64,000 bases of DNA from Sipunculus nudus (lineage: Eukaryota > Annelida > Sipuncula > Golfingiida > Sipunculidae): NCBI GenBank assembly GCA_026874595.1, contig CM049318.1, positions 48,528,456 to 48,592,455 on the forward strand, read 5' to 3'. Below are positions 46,438 through 57,894 of the stretch, in pieces. A model generated the notes under the pieces. That model saw only the letters and a program-made list of their open reading frames with translations. It had not been told where the DNA came from and did no database searches. Each line of letters begins with the position of its first letter. The first letter of the stretch is position 1. Both the position numbers and the translations under genes were made by a program.

Positions 46438-49400
46438 CGCTGGCTATTTATGTTTTCACTTTCAGTCCAATTGCTGACTATTTATGTTATGCTTTATTTA
46501 AGCTTTCAGTCAAATTGCTTATTAATTCTTTTATGTTGTATTTACGCTTTCAGTTCAGTTAATGACCATTTCTGTGATGTTGTATTTACCCTTTCAGTCC
46601 AGTAAATGACCATTTCTGTGATGTTGTATTTACCCTTTCTGTTCAGTAAATGACCATTTCTGTTATGTTGTATTTACCCTTTCAGTCCAGTAAATGACCA
46701 TTTCTGTTATGTTGTATTTACCCTTTCAGTCCAGTAAATGCCCATTTCTGTGATGTTGTATTTACCCTTTCAGTCCAGTAAATGCCCATTTCTGTGATGT
46801 TGTATTTACCCTTTCAGTCCAGTAAATGACCATTTCTGTGATGTTGTATTTACCCTTTCAGTCCAGTAAATGACCATTTCTGTGATGTTGTATTTACCCT
46901 TTCAGTCCAGTAAATGACCATTTCTGTGATGTTGTATTTACCTTTTCAGTCCAGTAAATGACCTTTTTTGTTATGTTGTATTTACCCTTTCAGTCCAGTA
47001 AATGACCTTTTCTGTTATGTCGTATTTACCCTTTCAGTCCAGTAAATGACCATTTCTGTTATGTTGTATTTACCCTTTCAGTCCAGTTAATGACCATTCC
47101 TGTTATGTTGTATTTACCCTTTCAGTCCAGTAAATGACCATTTCTGTTAAGTTGTATTTACCCTTTCAGTCCAGTAAATGACCATTTCTATTATGTTGTA
47201 TTTACCCTTTCAGTCCAGTAAATGACCATTTCTGTTATGTTGTATTTACCCTTTCAGTCCAGTAAATGACCATTTCTGTTATGTTGTATTTACTCTTTCA
47301 GTCCAGTAAATGACCATTTCTGTTATGTTGTATTTACCCTTTCAGGCCTGTAAATGACCATTCCTGTTATGTTGTATTTACCCTTTCAGTCCAGTAAATG
47401 ACCATTCCTGTTATGTTGTATTTACCCTTTCAGTCCAGTAAATGACCATTTCTGTTAAGTTGTATTTACCCTTTCAGTCCAGTAAATGACCATTTCTGTT
47501 AAGTTGTATTTACCCTTTCAGTCCAGTAAATGACCATTTCTATTATGTTGTATTTACCCTTTCAGTCCAGTAAATGACCATTTCTGTTATGTTGTATTTA
47601 CTCTTTCAGTCCAGATAATGACCATTTCTGTTATGTTGTATTTACCCTTTCAGTCCAGTAAATTACCATTTCTGTTATGTTGTATTTACGCTTTCAATTC
47701 AGTTGCTAACTATTTCTGTTATGTTTTATTTACGCTTTCAGTCAAATTGCTTATTAATTCTTTTATGTTGTATTTACGCTTTCAGTCCAGTTAATGACCA
47801 TTTCTGTTATGTTGTATTTACCCTTTCAGTCCAGTAAATGACCATTTCTGTTATGTTGTATTTACCCTTTCAGGCCTGTAAATGACCATTCCTGTTATGT
47901 TGTATTTACCCTTTCAGTCCAGTAAATGACCATTTCTGTTATGTTGTATTTACCCTTTCAGTCCAGTAAATGACCATTTCTGTTATGTTGTATTTACCAT
48001 TTCAGTCCAGTAAATGACCATTTCTGTTATGTTGTATTTACCCTTTCAGTCCAGTAAATGACCATTTCTGTTATGTTGTATTTACCCTTTCAGTCCAGTA
48101 AATGACCATTTCTGCTATGCTGTATATACCCTTTCAGTCCAGTAAATGACCATTTCTGTTATGTTGTATTTACCCTTTCAGTCCAGTAAATGACCATTTC
48201 TGTTATGTTGTATTTACCCTTTCAGTCCAGTAAATGACCATTTCTGTTATGTTGTATTTACCCATTCAGTCCAGTAAATGACCATTTCTGTTATGTTGTA
48301 TTTACCCTTTCAGTCCAGTAAATGACCATTTCTGTTATGTTGTATTAACGCTTTCAGTCCAGTTAATGACCATTTCTGTTATGTTTTATTTACCCTTTCA
48401 GTCCAGTTAATGACCATTTCTGTTATCTTGTATTTACCCTTTCAGTCCAGTAAATGACCATTTCTGTTATGTTGTATTTACCCTTTCAGTCCAGTAAATG
48501 ACCATTTCTGTTATGTTGTATTTACCCTTTCAGTCCAGTAAATGACCATTTCTGTTATTTTGTATTTACCCTTTCAGGCCTGTAAATGACCATTCCTGTT
48601 ATGGTAGATTTACTCCTTCAGTCCAGTACATGACCATTTCTGTTATGTTGTATTTACCCTTTCATTCCAGTAAATGACCATTTCTGTTATGTTGTATTTA
48701 CCCTTTCAGTCCAGTAAATGACCATTTCTGTTATGTTGTATTTACCCTTTCAGCCCAGTAAATGACCATTTCTCTTATGTTGTATTTACCCTTTCAGTCC
48801 AGTAAATGACCATTTCTGTTATGTTGTATTTACCCTTTCAGTCCAGTAAATGACCATTTCTCTTATGTTGTATTTACCCTTTCAGTCCAGTAAATGACCA
48901 TTTCTGTTATGTTGTATTTACCCTTTCAGTCCAGTAAATGACCATTTCTGTTATGTTGTATTTACCCTTTCAGTCCAGTTAATGACCATTTCTGTTATGT
49001 TGTATTTACCCTTTCAGTCCAGTAAATGACCATTTCTGTTATGTTGTATTTACCCTTTCAGTCCAGTTAATGACCATTTCTGTTATGTTGTATTTACCCT
49101 TTCAGTCCAGTAAATGACCATTTCTGTTATGTTGTCTTTACGCTTTCAGTTCAGTTGCTATCTATTTCTGTTATGTTTTATTTACGCTTTCAGTCAAATT
49201 GCTTATTAATTCTTTTATGTTGTATTTACGCTTTCAGTCCAGTTAATGACCATTTCTGTTATGTTGTATTTACCCTTTCAGTCAAGTTAATGACCATTTC
49301 TGTTATGTTGTCTTTACGCTTTCAGTCCAGTTAATGACCATTTCTGTTATGTTGTATTTACGCTTTCAGTCCAGTTAATGACCATTTCTGTTATGTTTTA

Positions 49401-50522
49401 TTTACGCTTTCAGTCCAGTTGCTTACTATTTCTGTTATGTTTCATTTACGCTTTCAGTCAAATTGCTTATTAATTCTTTTATGTTGTATTTACCCTTTCA
49501 GCCCAGTAAATGACCATTTCTGTTATGTTGTATTTACCCTTTCAGTCCAATTGCTAACTATTTCTGTTATGTTTTATTTACGCTTTCAGTCAAATTGCTT
49601 TTTAATTCTTTTATATTGTATTTACCCTTTCAGTCCAGTAAATGGCCATTTCTGTTATGTTTTATTTACGCTTTCAGTCCAATTGCTAACCATTTCTGTT
49701 ATGTTTTATTTACGCTTTCAGTCAAATTGCTTATTAATTCTTTTATGTTGTATTTACGCTTTCAGTCCAGTTGCTAACTATTTCTGTTATGTTGTATTTA
49801 CGCTTTCAGTCAAATTGCTTATTAATTCTTTTATATTGTATTTACCCTTTCAGTCCAGTAAATGACCATTTCTGTTATCTTGTATTTACCCTGTCAGTCC
49901 AGTAAATGACCATTTCTGGTATGTTTATTTACGCTTTCAGTCCAGTTGCTAACCATTTCTGTTATGTTGCTGACCATTTTTGTTATGTTGTGTTTGCACT
50001 TTCAGTTCAGTTTCTGACTATTTCGGTAATTTTTTAAGCTTAATTTCAGTCCAATTGCTGACTATTTCTGTTTTGTTATATTTACGCTTTCAGTCCAATT
50101 GCTGACTATTTCTGTTATGTTGTTGACCATTTTTGTTATGTTGTGTTTACCCTTTCAGTTCAGTTTCTATTTCTGTTATTTTTTTTAAGCTTTCAGTCCA
50201 GTTGCTGACTATTAATGTTATGTTGTATTTATTCTTTCAGTCCGAATGTTAAGTAACTCTGTTAGTTTAGTTTATGCTGGCTAATTATGTTATGTTTTAT
50301 GTACGCTTTCAATCTAGTTGCTAACTATTTCTGTTATGTTTTATTTACGCTTTCAGTCCAGTTAATGACCATTTATGTTATGTTCTTTTTACACTCTCAG
50401 TCCAGTTGCTAACTATTTCTTTTATGTTATATTTACGCTTTCAGTCCAGTTGCTGATTACTTATGTTATGTTATACTTATGCTTTCAGTCCAGTGTTATG
50501 TTGTATTTTCGCTTTCAGGTCA
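46438..50522 (+). repeat. 44-bp minisatellite, ~90 copies
   Basis: Head-to-tail units of 44 bp with core TTTACCCTTTCAGTCCAG then TAAATGACCATTTCTG. The middle of the array is highly uniform, while both flanks carry diverged variants such as CAGTCAAATTGCTTATTAAT, the usual pattern of unequal exchange. Each unit contains a pyrimidine tract followed by CAG. Three units make 132 bp, so occasional frames stay open (148 codons at 49419) but encode only the repeat. There are no unique spacers, so it is not a CRISPR array. Confidence 0.97.
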
Positions 50523-51365
50523 GGTAATAAATGCAACGGCATCTCGTTGTTTTTATCGTTTTTATAAGTAATATAGATGATTTTCTTCGAGGATTTTAAT
50601 TTTAATTTGTCATGATATTTGTCAATCACGCATTTAACTGTCGAAAGAAAGATCAATAACTGAAATACACTTATTAATTAAATGGTCACTTCACGTTCAC
50701 TTTGTTCCTCTTTACCGGCGGTATGTCGGGCCTTTCTTTGTGAACCTGTGGCCTGTGCACGCGGGTTGCCGGCCCTGTTATTTGTCAGTCAAAACGAAAT
50801 ACAACAACATTGGCTCTGGGCAGTCCTCGCTTGGCTGGTATGTTTTCTGGAAATGGAAACATTGCTACGATAAAATAGTCTAAATTTCATACTAGGTCGA
50901 TGAAGCGTGAATAAAGTGGAGGGGTAATGACGTATTATTTAATAAGAGTATATTAAAAAATGTATATTGAATAAGACTTTTGTTTCATGAACTTATAAGT
51001 CACCAAAGGATAATTCAATTAACGAGCATAGCTGATTCTTTGTCGGAGTCTTTTTTTCAATGCATTATCACCTTAAGCATTTTTTTCTGGAATAGTCAAA
51101 GGAATAAATATTCTGCAAAATAATTCAATGATCAGATTAGCGCAAATCAGATACGGCATTTCACAAGATGGATATAAATAATAAAAAAAATTTATACAAA
51201 GTACATTTATAATCAAACGGTTCATTCCGTATTGGCGGGATATCACCAGTTATTACCATCTACCATTCTTTTAAAATTATCACAAAAAAACGATGTACAG
51301 TATTCATGAAACTGATGTAACATCACCAGCTCTGACACAGTATATGATGTGAATTAAGAGACATC
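50523..51365. other. Putative 5' intron/upstream region of the GPCR
   Basis: No coding frame recognised. It ends in a pyrimidine tract and AG just before the GPCR start codon. Confidence 0.4.
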
Positions 51366-51381
51366 TTTTCTGTTTTTACAG
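51366..51381 (+). promoter_or_regulatory. Candidate 3' splice site before the GPCR start
   Basis: TTTTCTGTTTTTACAG is a strong pyrimidine tract plus AG ending 17 bases before the ATG. It suggests that the coding exon is preceded by at least one non-coding exon upstream, as in many otherwise single-coding-exon GPCR genes. Confidence 0.6.
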
Positions 51382-51398
51382 ACTACACTAGCGGCACC

Positions 51399-52736
51399 AT
51401 GCGGCCATGTCTATTGATCTTAGTTGCGTTCGCCTGCCAACTTCTGCAAATGTCCTGCAAAACCGAAGAAACTAGACTGGCCATGGAGACTAACGGGAGT
51501 TCAACAACAGAGCCAGAATACGCGGAAGAAAATAATGACGTCAAATCCGCCTTCCCTGATGTGCAGACATCAAATCGGCCGACCAATGTCTCCGGTGATA
51601 CTGACGGCAGCACTGCTGCTCCCAAAGTGTCTCTGCTTGAGACATCGACACAAGTGAACGATGACGTCACAAACAAGACCAAGAAAGGCTCATCATCGTC
51701 AACATATAATGTATACATCTGCTCCAGGGTCATGGGGGTTGCAGGTCTTGTCTTTGGAGTTATGTCCGTCGGGGGACTGGTCGGGAACGGTATATCTGTT
51801 GCAGTTCTGGTCCGGATGCCTGGCTCCATGGCAACGTCTCTGTTACTGTCTGTCCTGGCTGTGTGGGATTCTGTATTCCTTCTTGATGTAATCCTGTTAC
51901 TCGTAATTAAACCCGTGAGTGACGCGTTTTTCCCTCTTCCGAGCATTCAGCGGGCATACGTTTATATCACCTTATATGGCATGCCAATGTTTGCTTTATC
52001 GCAACTGACAGCCACTTGGACAATTGTTCTGCTAACGTGCCATCGTTACATTGCTGTTTGCCGCCCGCATCACGCCGCTAGACTGTGCCGCCCCTCAGTG
52101 GCAAAGTGGCAACTTTTCTCTGTCCACGTTTTTACACTGGTATTCTCTTTGCCGCTGTTCTTTGATAGTAAAGTCGTTCAGGTAGAAGTCGATGACGTCA
52201 TCATGTACAAGCGTACGTTCACGTCTCTTGGACGAGATCCACTGTTCCAAATCCTGTATCGCAGTGTGCTCTACTTAATCCTAACGTATGCCATCCCCCT
52301 GACCACCCTGGCCGTCATGGCAAGTTTGCTGATCAGGGCCGTCCGCCAAGCCAACAAGAGAAGGGCCGAGATGACCAGTGGTCAGTCCGCAGCAAAGGAA
52401 GACGTCACAAAGATCCTGATAGCTGTCGTGGTGGTGTTTCTGGCTTGCCAGATCTGGAACCCGATCCTCCGGATTTTTGCGGCTGTAACTTCGATTCGTT
52501 CCGGCTGCGAGACAGACTACCTCGTACTTCTGACCATGGGATCGCTCATGGCCACTCTGAATTCGTCCGTGAATTTTATTATCTACGTATGGTATGGGGA
52601 AACCTTCCGCAGAAACATGAAAACCATGTTTTGCGGGAAAACTTTAACCGCCACGAAGCCTGTTGGACACGCCATGAAACCCTCTCTCCCCAAGAAGAGC
52701 ATCGCGGGAGAAAATGATGTCGACGTACAGATATAA
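51399..52736 (+). CDS. Class A G-protein-coupled receptor, FMRFamide-receptor-like
   Basis: 445 residues, seven hydrophobic segments, predicted plasma-membrane peptide receptor. A hydrophobic signal-like start (1-20) precedes an extracellular N-terminus of about 90 residues with sequons N32, N63 and N92. TM1 about 111-137 with N130 (position 1.50), TM2 with LAVWD (D157, 2.50), TM3 ending C-H-R-Y (H215-R216-Y217 in place of D/ERY), TM4 236-255, TM5 287-312 with P300, TM6 336-360 with CQIWNP instead of CWxP, TM7 with NSSVNFIIY (388-396; F393 in place of the NPxxY proline), then helix 8 and C412. T191 replaces the usual TM3 cysteine and the second extracellular loop has no cysteine. The NSSxNFIIY signature is typical of FMRFamide-receptor-like GPCRs. 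The ligand is unknown. The start is CACCATG after a splice acceptor. The frame is intact. Confidence 0.88.
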   Translation: MRPCLLILVAFACQLLQMSCKTEETRLAMETNGSSTTEPEYAEENNDVKSAFPDVQTSNRPTNVSGDTDGSTAAPKVSLLETSTQVNDDVTNKTKKGSSSSTYNVYICSRVMGVAGLVFGVMSVGGLVGNGISVAVLVRMPGSMATSLLLSVLAVWDSVFLLDVILLLVIKPVSDAFFPLPSIQRAYVYITLYGMPMFALSQLTATWTIVLLTCHRYIAVCRPHHAARLCRPSVAKWQLFSVHVFTLVFSLPLFFDSKVVQVEVDDVIMYKRTFTSLGRDPLFQILYRSVLYLILTYAIPLTTLAVMASLLIRAVRQANKRRAEMTSGQSAAKEDVTKILIAVVVVFLACQIWNPILRIFAAVTSIRSGCETDYLVLLTMGSLMATLNSSVNFIIYVWYGETFRRNMKTMFCGKTLTATKPVGHAMKPSLPKKSIAGENDVDVQI

Positions 52737-52939
52737 CTACTCAGACTGTTGCATTGTGGGAGTCGGAGGGATGAGATGTGTCGCGTTGAAGTCGGGTCCA
52801 TATATCCCAGCACCAGCCGGAGTCCAAGTCAGTCGCTTCAAATCAAAGTCCTCAAGTCCTTCAGGTTCGAGTCTCGATCCACCATTTACTAGTTTGATTC
52901 TTTTAACGTGATTTAAACTGCAATGATGATTTAAATATA

Positions 52940-52945
52940 AATAAA
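52940..52945 (+). promoter_or_regulatory. Candidate poly(A) signal of the GPCR
   Basis: AATAAA about 205 bases after the stop codon; a second AATAAA lies near 53090. In AT-rich DNA such hexamers are common, so this is a plausible rather than a proven 3' end. Confidence 0.4.
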
Positions 52946-52949
52946 TATA

Positions 52950-54180
52950 ACAATTTAAAATGCATTATTAGAGAAAAACGTTTAAAATAAGGATTCAGAT
53001 ATATTCACATGTACAGTGGTGTCCGTCCTTATTAATAATAATTAGTTTAGAACAAACTGATAGTGACTGTAAATGGTCAGAAAAGCCAATAAATTTTGAA
53101 AATTTAGGAAAGTCTGCTTTGTTCATACAATTCGAAACAAGATAATAATGAAATAAAATAGTGGTAAAATCGGCTATATCATGATATAACAAGTTCATGG
53201 TCTGTTTAAGTGAAAGGTTGAGCCACTGGATGCAAGGACAAGTTATGTTTGTTATTTTCGTTCATATGTTATTTAGATTATCATATTAACCCAAAGTGTT
53301 GGACAATTTTTTTCTCGTTTATTAAGAGATTTAATTGTTGTTCGTGTTTATACAATGATAATACATCTGATTATAAATTATAAGTACTATCTGGGTTCGA
53401 ACTTTCAACTATAGCAAAGAAGTCATTTATCAGGTTTTGCAATTTTGAAAGTAGGAAGTGACTACTAGTTACTAAACAGCCCGCACCTTAATCTGTACAG
53501 CGACAGAATGAACATAGACTTTAGCCCGTGAAATGAGCAATTCAGAGTGGTACTGCATGGTGTTTACAAAACAAGCCACAGATGTATCACAATACCTTAC
53601 AAAGTCAGGATATTAGATACTTGAAGTCACTCTGACACTTTTTACTCAATTATTTTAAAGAAAAATTGCTATTTGAAATTGCTTGTGAAAAATTATATAT
53701 AGGGATAGGTCACGGTTCTTACAAAATATAGTAAACATAAAATCCTCTGCTTGGGGCGTTTCCATGCTGTTGAATATGAACTCATAAACAACTTGGTTGA
53801 TTTCAAGGGATCCATGGAATAACTCAAATTTGAAAAAAAAAAATTTTAAACTATGTTGAAAATTAGCGCACATTTGTCAGTTTGATTCACCTAGATTTAT
53901 TTAGCTTCAGAATGCTGTATTACATGTGGGGCCAACCTGCAAAATAACCACTTATTTTGACGACTATATATGCTACCTTATACGCACAACCGCAGTAAAA
54001 TACATATCAGAAACGAACAAGATATACAGATCTGGAAGGCCTTCCGTAAGCTCTTCACCATTTAATAACTTAGATAGTCAATTGAAGGGACAGAGCCCAG
54101 ACGGCATGCTACGGTGTATTCGCCTGTCTTTGTCTTGATTAAGAGCTATGGTTGTGCTCTACTTCAGCCCCTATATACAT
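52950..54180. other. No recognisable gene
   Basis: AT-rich 3' flank of the GPCR with frames up to 72 codons, none recognised. Confidence 0.5.
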
Positions 54181-54184
54181 GTAT

Positions 54185-54561
54185 GTACAAATTCCTTACA
54201 CAGCGGTTCTGCACTGCAGTCGTTCTATATCTCCTTCGCTTTAACCGCTGCTTTATATAATCAGATTCTCCGGGTTTCACCACCAGGGTTGTTACAGGAC
54301 AAAGAAGTGTAATCATACCAATGAGAGCATGGTAAAGCATTATGCATCCAAACCCAGGTTTCAAACCCGTGACATCCAGGTGTCATTGTTTTGATGCATA
54401 ATGCGATACCACACATTCATCAGTCTGATTACAACTCTTGGACTTGTGCCAGCCCCGGTGTAGAAATCCCTAAAACTTGCTATATACAGAGCAGCGGTTA
54501 AAAGGAAGGAGATCTTAAACGACTGTGGTTGAAATCGCCGACTAAGGAGGTAGCCATGTAC
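54185..54561. mobile_element. Foldback element with ~165-bp imperfect inverted arms
   Basis: Arms 54185-54349 and 54393-54561 are inverted copies. The innermost GCATTATGCATC matches GATGCATAATGC exactly, and ATCTCCTTCGCTTTAACC matches its inverted partner near 54495 with two differences. The central 43 bases are unpaired. It would form a long imperfect RNA or DNA hairpin. Two minus-strand frames (66 and 67 codons) each cover one arm and are probably incidental. Confidence 0.75.
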
Positions 54562-55116
54562 CATTCCAGTGAAGGTATATTATCATATAAATATGAGTTT
54601 GTTATAATGTTGTTGAATGCTGTTGTTAAATTGTTGTTGTGTTGAACAAAAAATTACAAAATTAATTTGTCATGCTTCAGTTATTTGATTCTAATTATTC
54701 TAAATGGGTGATCTATTTTTATTTATATTTTATTGTTTTAGTTATCCTTTATTTCTGCTTAAATGTTTCTCATTTTATATAGAGTCGTCATTTCTCAGTG
54801 ATTAATCTGTTCTTCTTTTCATATTTACTATTTCGGTATAATCTGACCTATCTGCCGGAATCTACCTAGGTTGCCCATCTGCAGTACGCCAGATGATGAA
54901 CCGCATTGCAAACACACTGGCCCATCTGCAGATGAGCTTGGCCATCGGAAGATGGGCCAGATCCTTAAAAGGACTCCAACATAAAAAAACCCTCAATTCC
55001 AGATTATCCCCGGTAATGTAAAGAGGGGATTATCTGAAATCGCTACAAGGGGGGGGGGATCCTCCAAAGTTATGGAAAAACATTTTTATTCTGAGTAAAA
55101 TGTATTAATTATAACT

Positions 55117-55145
55117 AGCTGCTCCCGTGGAAAATCCACGGCTCT
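55117..55145. repeat. Short hairpin CCGTGGA/TCCACGG
   Basis: CCGTGGA (55125-55131) and TCCACGG (55135-55141) pair around three bases, inside TAGCTGCTCCCGTGG. It looks like the end of a dispersed element, but only one copy is in this window, so the family was not resolved. Confidence 0.4.
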
Positions 55146-55849
55146 ATCTGATGTATTTGTTCGTAATGAGCTGATATAGGAACTAAACGACGCATATTTT
55201 AATCCTAAGGTTTTTTGCAGGAACTTTTGTCATGTGTTTCACTTATATGTTATAAAGATTACTTCTGCTAGAATTCTCCAGGAACACTCTCCCCGAAAAT
55301 ATCAACACTGAAAGAAAAATTATTCAATTCTAGAAATCAGACCAAAAAAAATTTTCCCGATAAACAAAATAAGTCCGACAGCTTCATTGCTTCGAAAATA
55401 TCGTAGATATAACGATTGTACACAGAAGCATTCTACCGTGAAATTATATGAAAGATGCTTAGTATTAATTTAAGTTCAGGCGACATCGTGAAACACGGTG
55501 TTTATTCAGTGTAGTCAATTGTGGGTACAGTCTAAGGCATGTTAACAAACACATGCGTTATTTGAATACACATGCATACGTCGTTAAAGTCTCTTGTACG
55601 CGAAATGTATAGCTGACTATGTAAAAAGACAGGCCCAAAAAAATATATTCCAATAGTATTAAATGTTTGGTTTAAGTACTGTAAATTGTCATGGAATAAG
55701 CAGGTCTGATGCATAATGGACAACCCTCCCAGGTAAAAAGAAAGCATGTTGATATATTTCGATGAAAGCATTTAACAAAGAAACCACTTCAGCCTTGGTT
55801 CTTTGCATTGTTAACGCAAGTTAACGCAAAATGTTATAAACAGATTTTG

Positions 55850-57210
55850 CTGAAAATTTGTAGAGGGGTAGAGTAAAACTGCATCCGTAATCCATTACAT
55901 TGTTGGAGGTAATCGGAATCACCACAATATATTTTTTTAAGTGTCATAATCACAATTCCACATAGGAATTATTATAAAGGCAATTTTTTTGTCCCCGAGT
56001 AGAAGCCGCCCATTCGTATGCATTTGTTCACACAAGACGTGTGTGCAATAACACCCCCCCCCAGGGCTTCCTTTTGAAAAAAAAAAATTCAAACAACCCA
56101 TAAATCGACCGAACTATTAAAACCATGGTTATATTTGATATAGATACTTCTGAATGTATAAAAATCAACATACCTGTAAACTTATAAAACGGTGCTCGTG
56201 TAAAGGGTCTCAGCTCTTTGTGTCCACTCAATGGAAAAAATGTTCCCTATCAAAAGATTCATATGGACATGTTTTACGCGCTTGAATTTCAAATTTTTAC
56301 TTCCTTTGGACAAAGTAAAATTCCTTAACAGACTATATAATGGAAATGGGGTTCAGTGGGGATTACAGGTCGCCTCCTGAAAAAAGCGTGACAGGCGAAA
56401 AATGTTTTGCTGATCATTTGTAGAGGGTAAGGGGAAAGACATATCAATAGTCCATTTCATTTTGGGGGTAATAAGAATCACCACAATATATTTTTTTATA
56501 AACCATTATGACAAAGGACCATTTCTTTGTGCCCGTGTTGAAGCCACCCATTCGTATTTATTTATTCTGCCACGCACGGTGATCTCGTGTTACTGAAGCA
56601 TTACAGTGTTCATACATGAAGCGCATACACGTGAACACATGACTAATATTAAAGGAGATTTTGATGAGGGTCTGTAGCCCTGACTACAGATTCTAGTTTG
56701 TTATCAATTTAAAGATGTACTGGTGATATTTTTTCATGTTTCACCGTCCCTACAGACAACGGATCCTAACAAATATATGTGAACCCCCACCCAAACCCAA
56801 ATGATAATTAAGTTGTGGGGCTTCTTTTTGGAAATAAAAACCTTCATAAAACACATTAATTGGCCGAAATTTTGAAACCATGGTTATCATGGAAAGATAA
56901 ACCTGTAACCCATACAAAAATTGTCAAACGGTGGTCACATCATTGGAATCGGTGCCCACTGTTGACCAAGCTGAAAAGCCCTCGCATTGAAAGCGAAGTG
57001 TGGTCTTTGGATTAAAAACCTTTACTTCCTTTTGAGAGGGAAAAGTCCTTTCGAAGCGATACAATGGATATGGGGGATCAATGGGGATTATAGTGGACCC
57101 GCGTGACCGCGCATTGCACGGAAATGCCTTTTGGACAGGACATGCGCTCTTGCCACGGTCTTAATTGGCCAGTGAAAATCCCCGAGGCGCCTCCTGAAAA
57201 AGCGTCACAG
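55850..57210 (+). repeat. Diverged tandem duplication (two units of ~550-800 bp)
   Basis: Blocks at 55855-56400 recur in the same order at 56405-57210: TTTGTAGAGGGGTAGAG, then GAATCACCACAATATATTTT, then GCCGCCCATTCGTAT/GCCACCCATTCGTAT, then AAACCATGGTTAT, then ATGGGG...AGTGGGGATTA, then GCCTCCTGAAAAAAGCGTGA. Identity is moderate and spacing has drifted. No coding frame survives. Confidence 0.7.
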
Positions 57211-57423
57211 GCGTGGAGAACCTTGCAGCACAAAAGAAATATGGGCACCTAATGGGGAAATATTTATATTATTAATTATTCAGCTTAATATGGCATAATC
57301 CCGTAAAATAAAACAAACTTGTCCTAGAAGAGCACACCACCGACACGTCTGCCGAATTTGGAGAGTCAAATCAGAAAGGAAGCGAGTAAACCGTGGTCTA
57401 GAAAAAAACCCAATTCCGTATTA

Positions 57424-57765
57424 TTATATAGAAGATGTTGTGGTAAATCTTGTTCCTTCATCGTGGGCGATGACCTGAACATCCTCGGCTTTGGTAGTTG
57501 AGTAACGGTTAGTTCGAAGGTGGCAGACCAGACTAGTCCGGGATGTTTCTACCACGTGTGTGAAAAATAGTGTGGTCGGCTTTTTAATTGTTCTCGCCAG
57601 GGTTTCAAATTCGTGCTGGGGGTCCTCTGCAGAGGTTTCCCAGGTGGCCAAGACGATATTTGGAAACATTTCCCGTGTGACAGCTCCCAACATAGAGCTG
57701 CTTTTCGATATGCTTATCAGCCATTTTTAGAATATGACCAGCCCACCTGGTCTGGGCTTTTATCT
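57424..57765 (-). pseudogene. Decayed LINE ORF2 C-terminus
   Basis: On the minus strand from 57765, one frame reads RWAGHILKMADKHIEKQLY. This resembles the 'RW.GH..RM.D.RL.K..LYGE' segment after the RT domain of RTE/CR1-type LINEs. After a frame change it continues with ATWETSAEDPQHEF and later TSLVCHLRTNR, like the 'SWE..A.DR' and terminal zinc-finger-like 'GL..HLRTH' segments of the same proteins. The 89-codon frame is thus the remnant of a broken mobile-element gene, not a host gene. Confidence 0.55.
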
Positions 57766-57894
57766 ATAAGGTATGGGATATTGATATAATGATACGAGAC
57801 TGGTTCTCGGTATTTCTGGCATTTCGCGGTTAACATTATTCAAGAAATCCTTCCTTTGTTCAAGAATGTTATGCTATGTGAAAATTCAAGTGCA

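Noticed and set aside
49419-49865. 148-codon plus-strand frame
   Set aside because: It lies wholly inside the 44-bp minisatellite; three units happen to stay open. No start context or domain.
46438-50522. Possible CRISPR array
   Set aside because: Units are contiguous with no unique spacers, the sequence is animal, and no cas genes are present.
51383-51946. 187-codon minus-strand frame
   Set aside because: Antisense shadow of the GPCR coding exon; no domain, and the plus strand shows a coherent receptor.
57424-57693. 89-codon minus-strand frame as a host gene
   Set aside because: It fits better as a broken LINE C-terminus: upstream text in another frame resembles the same protein family.
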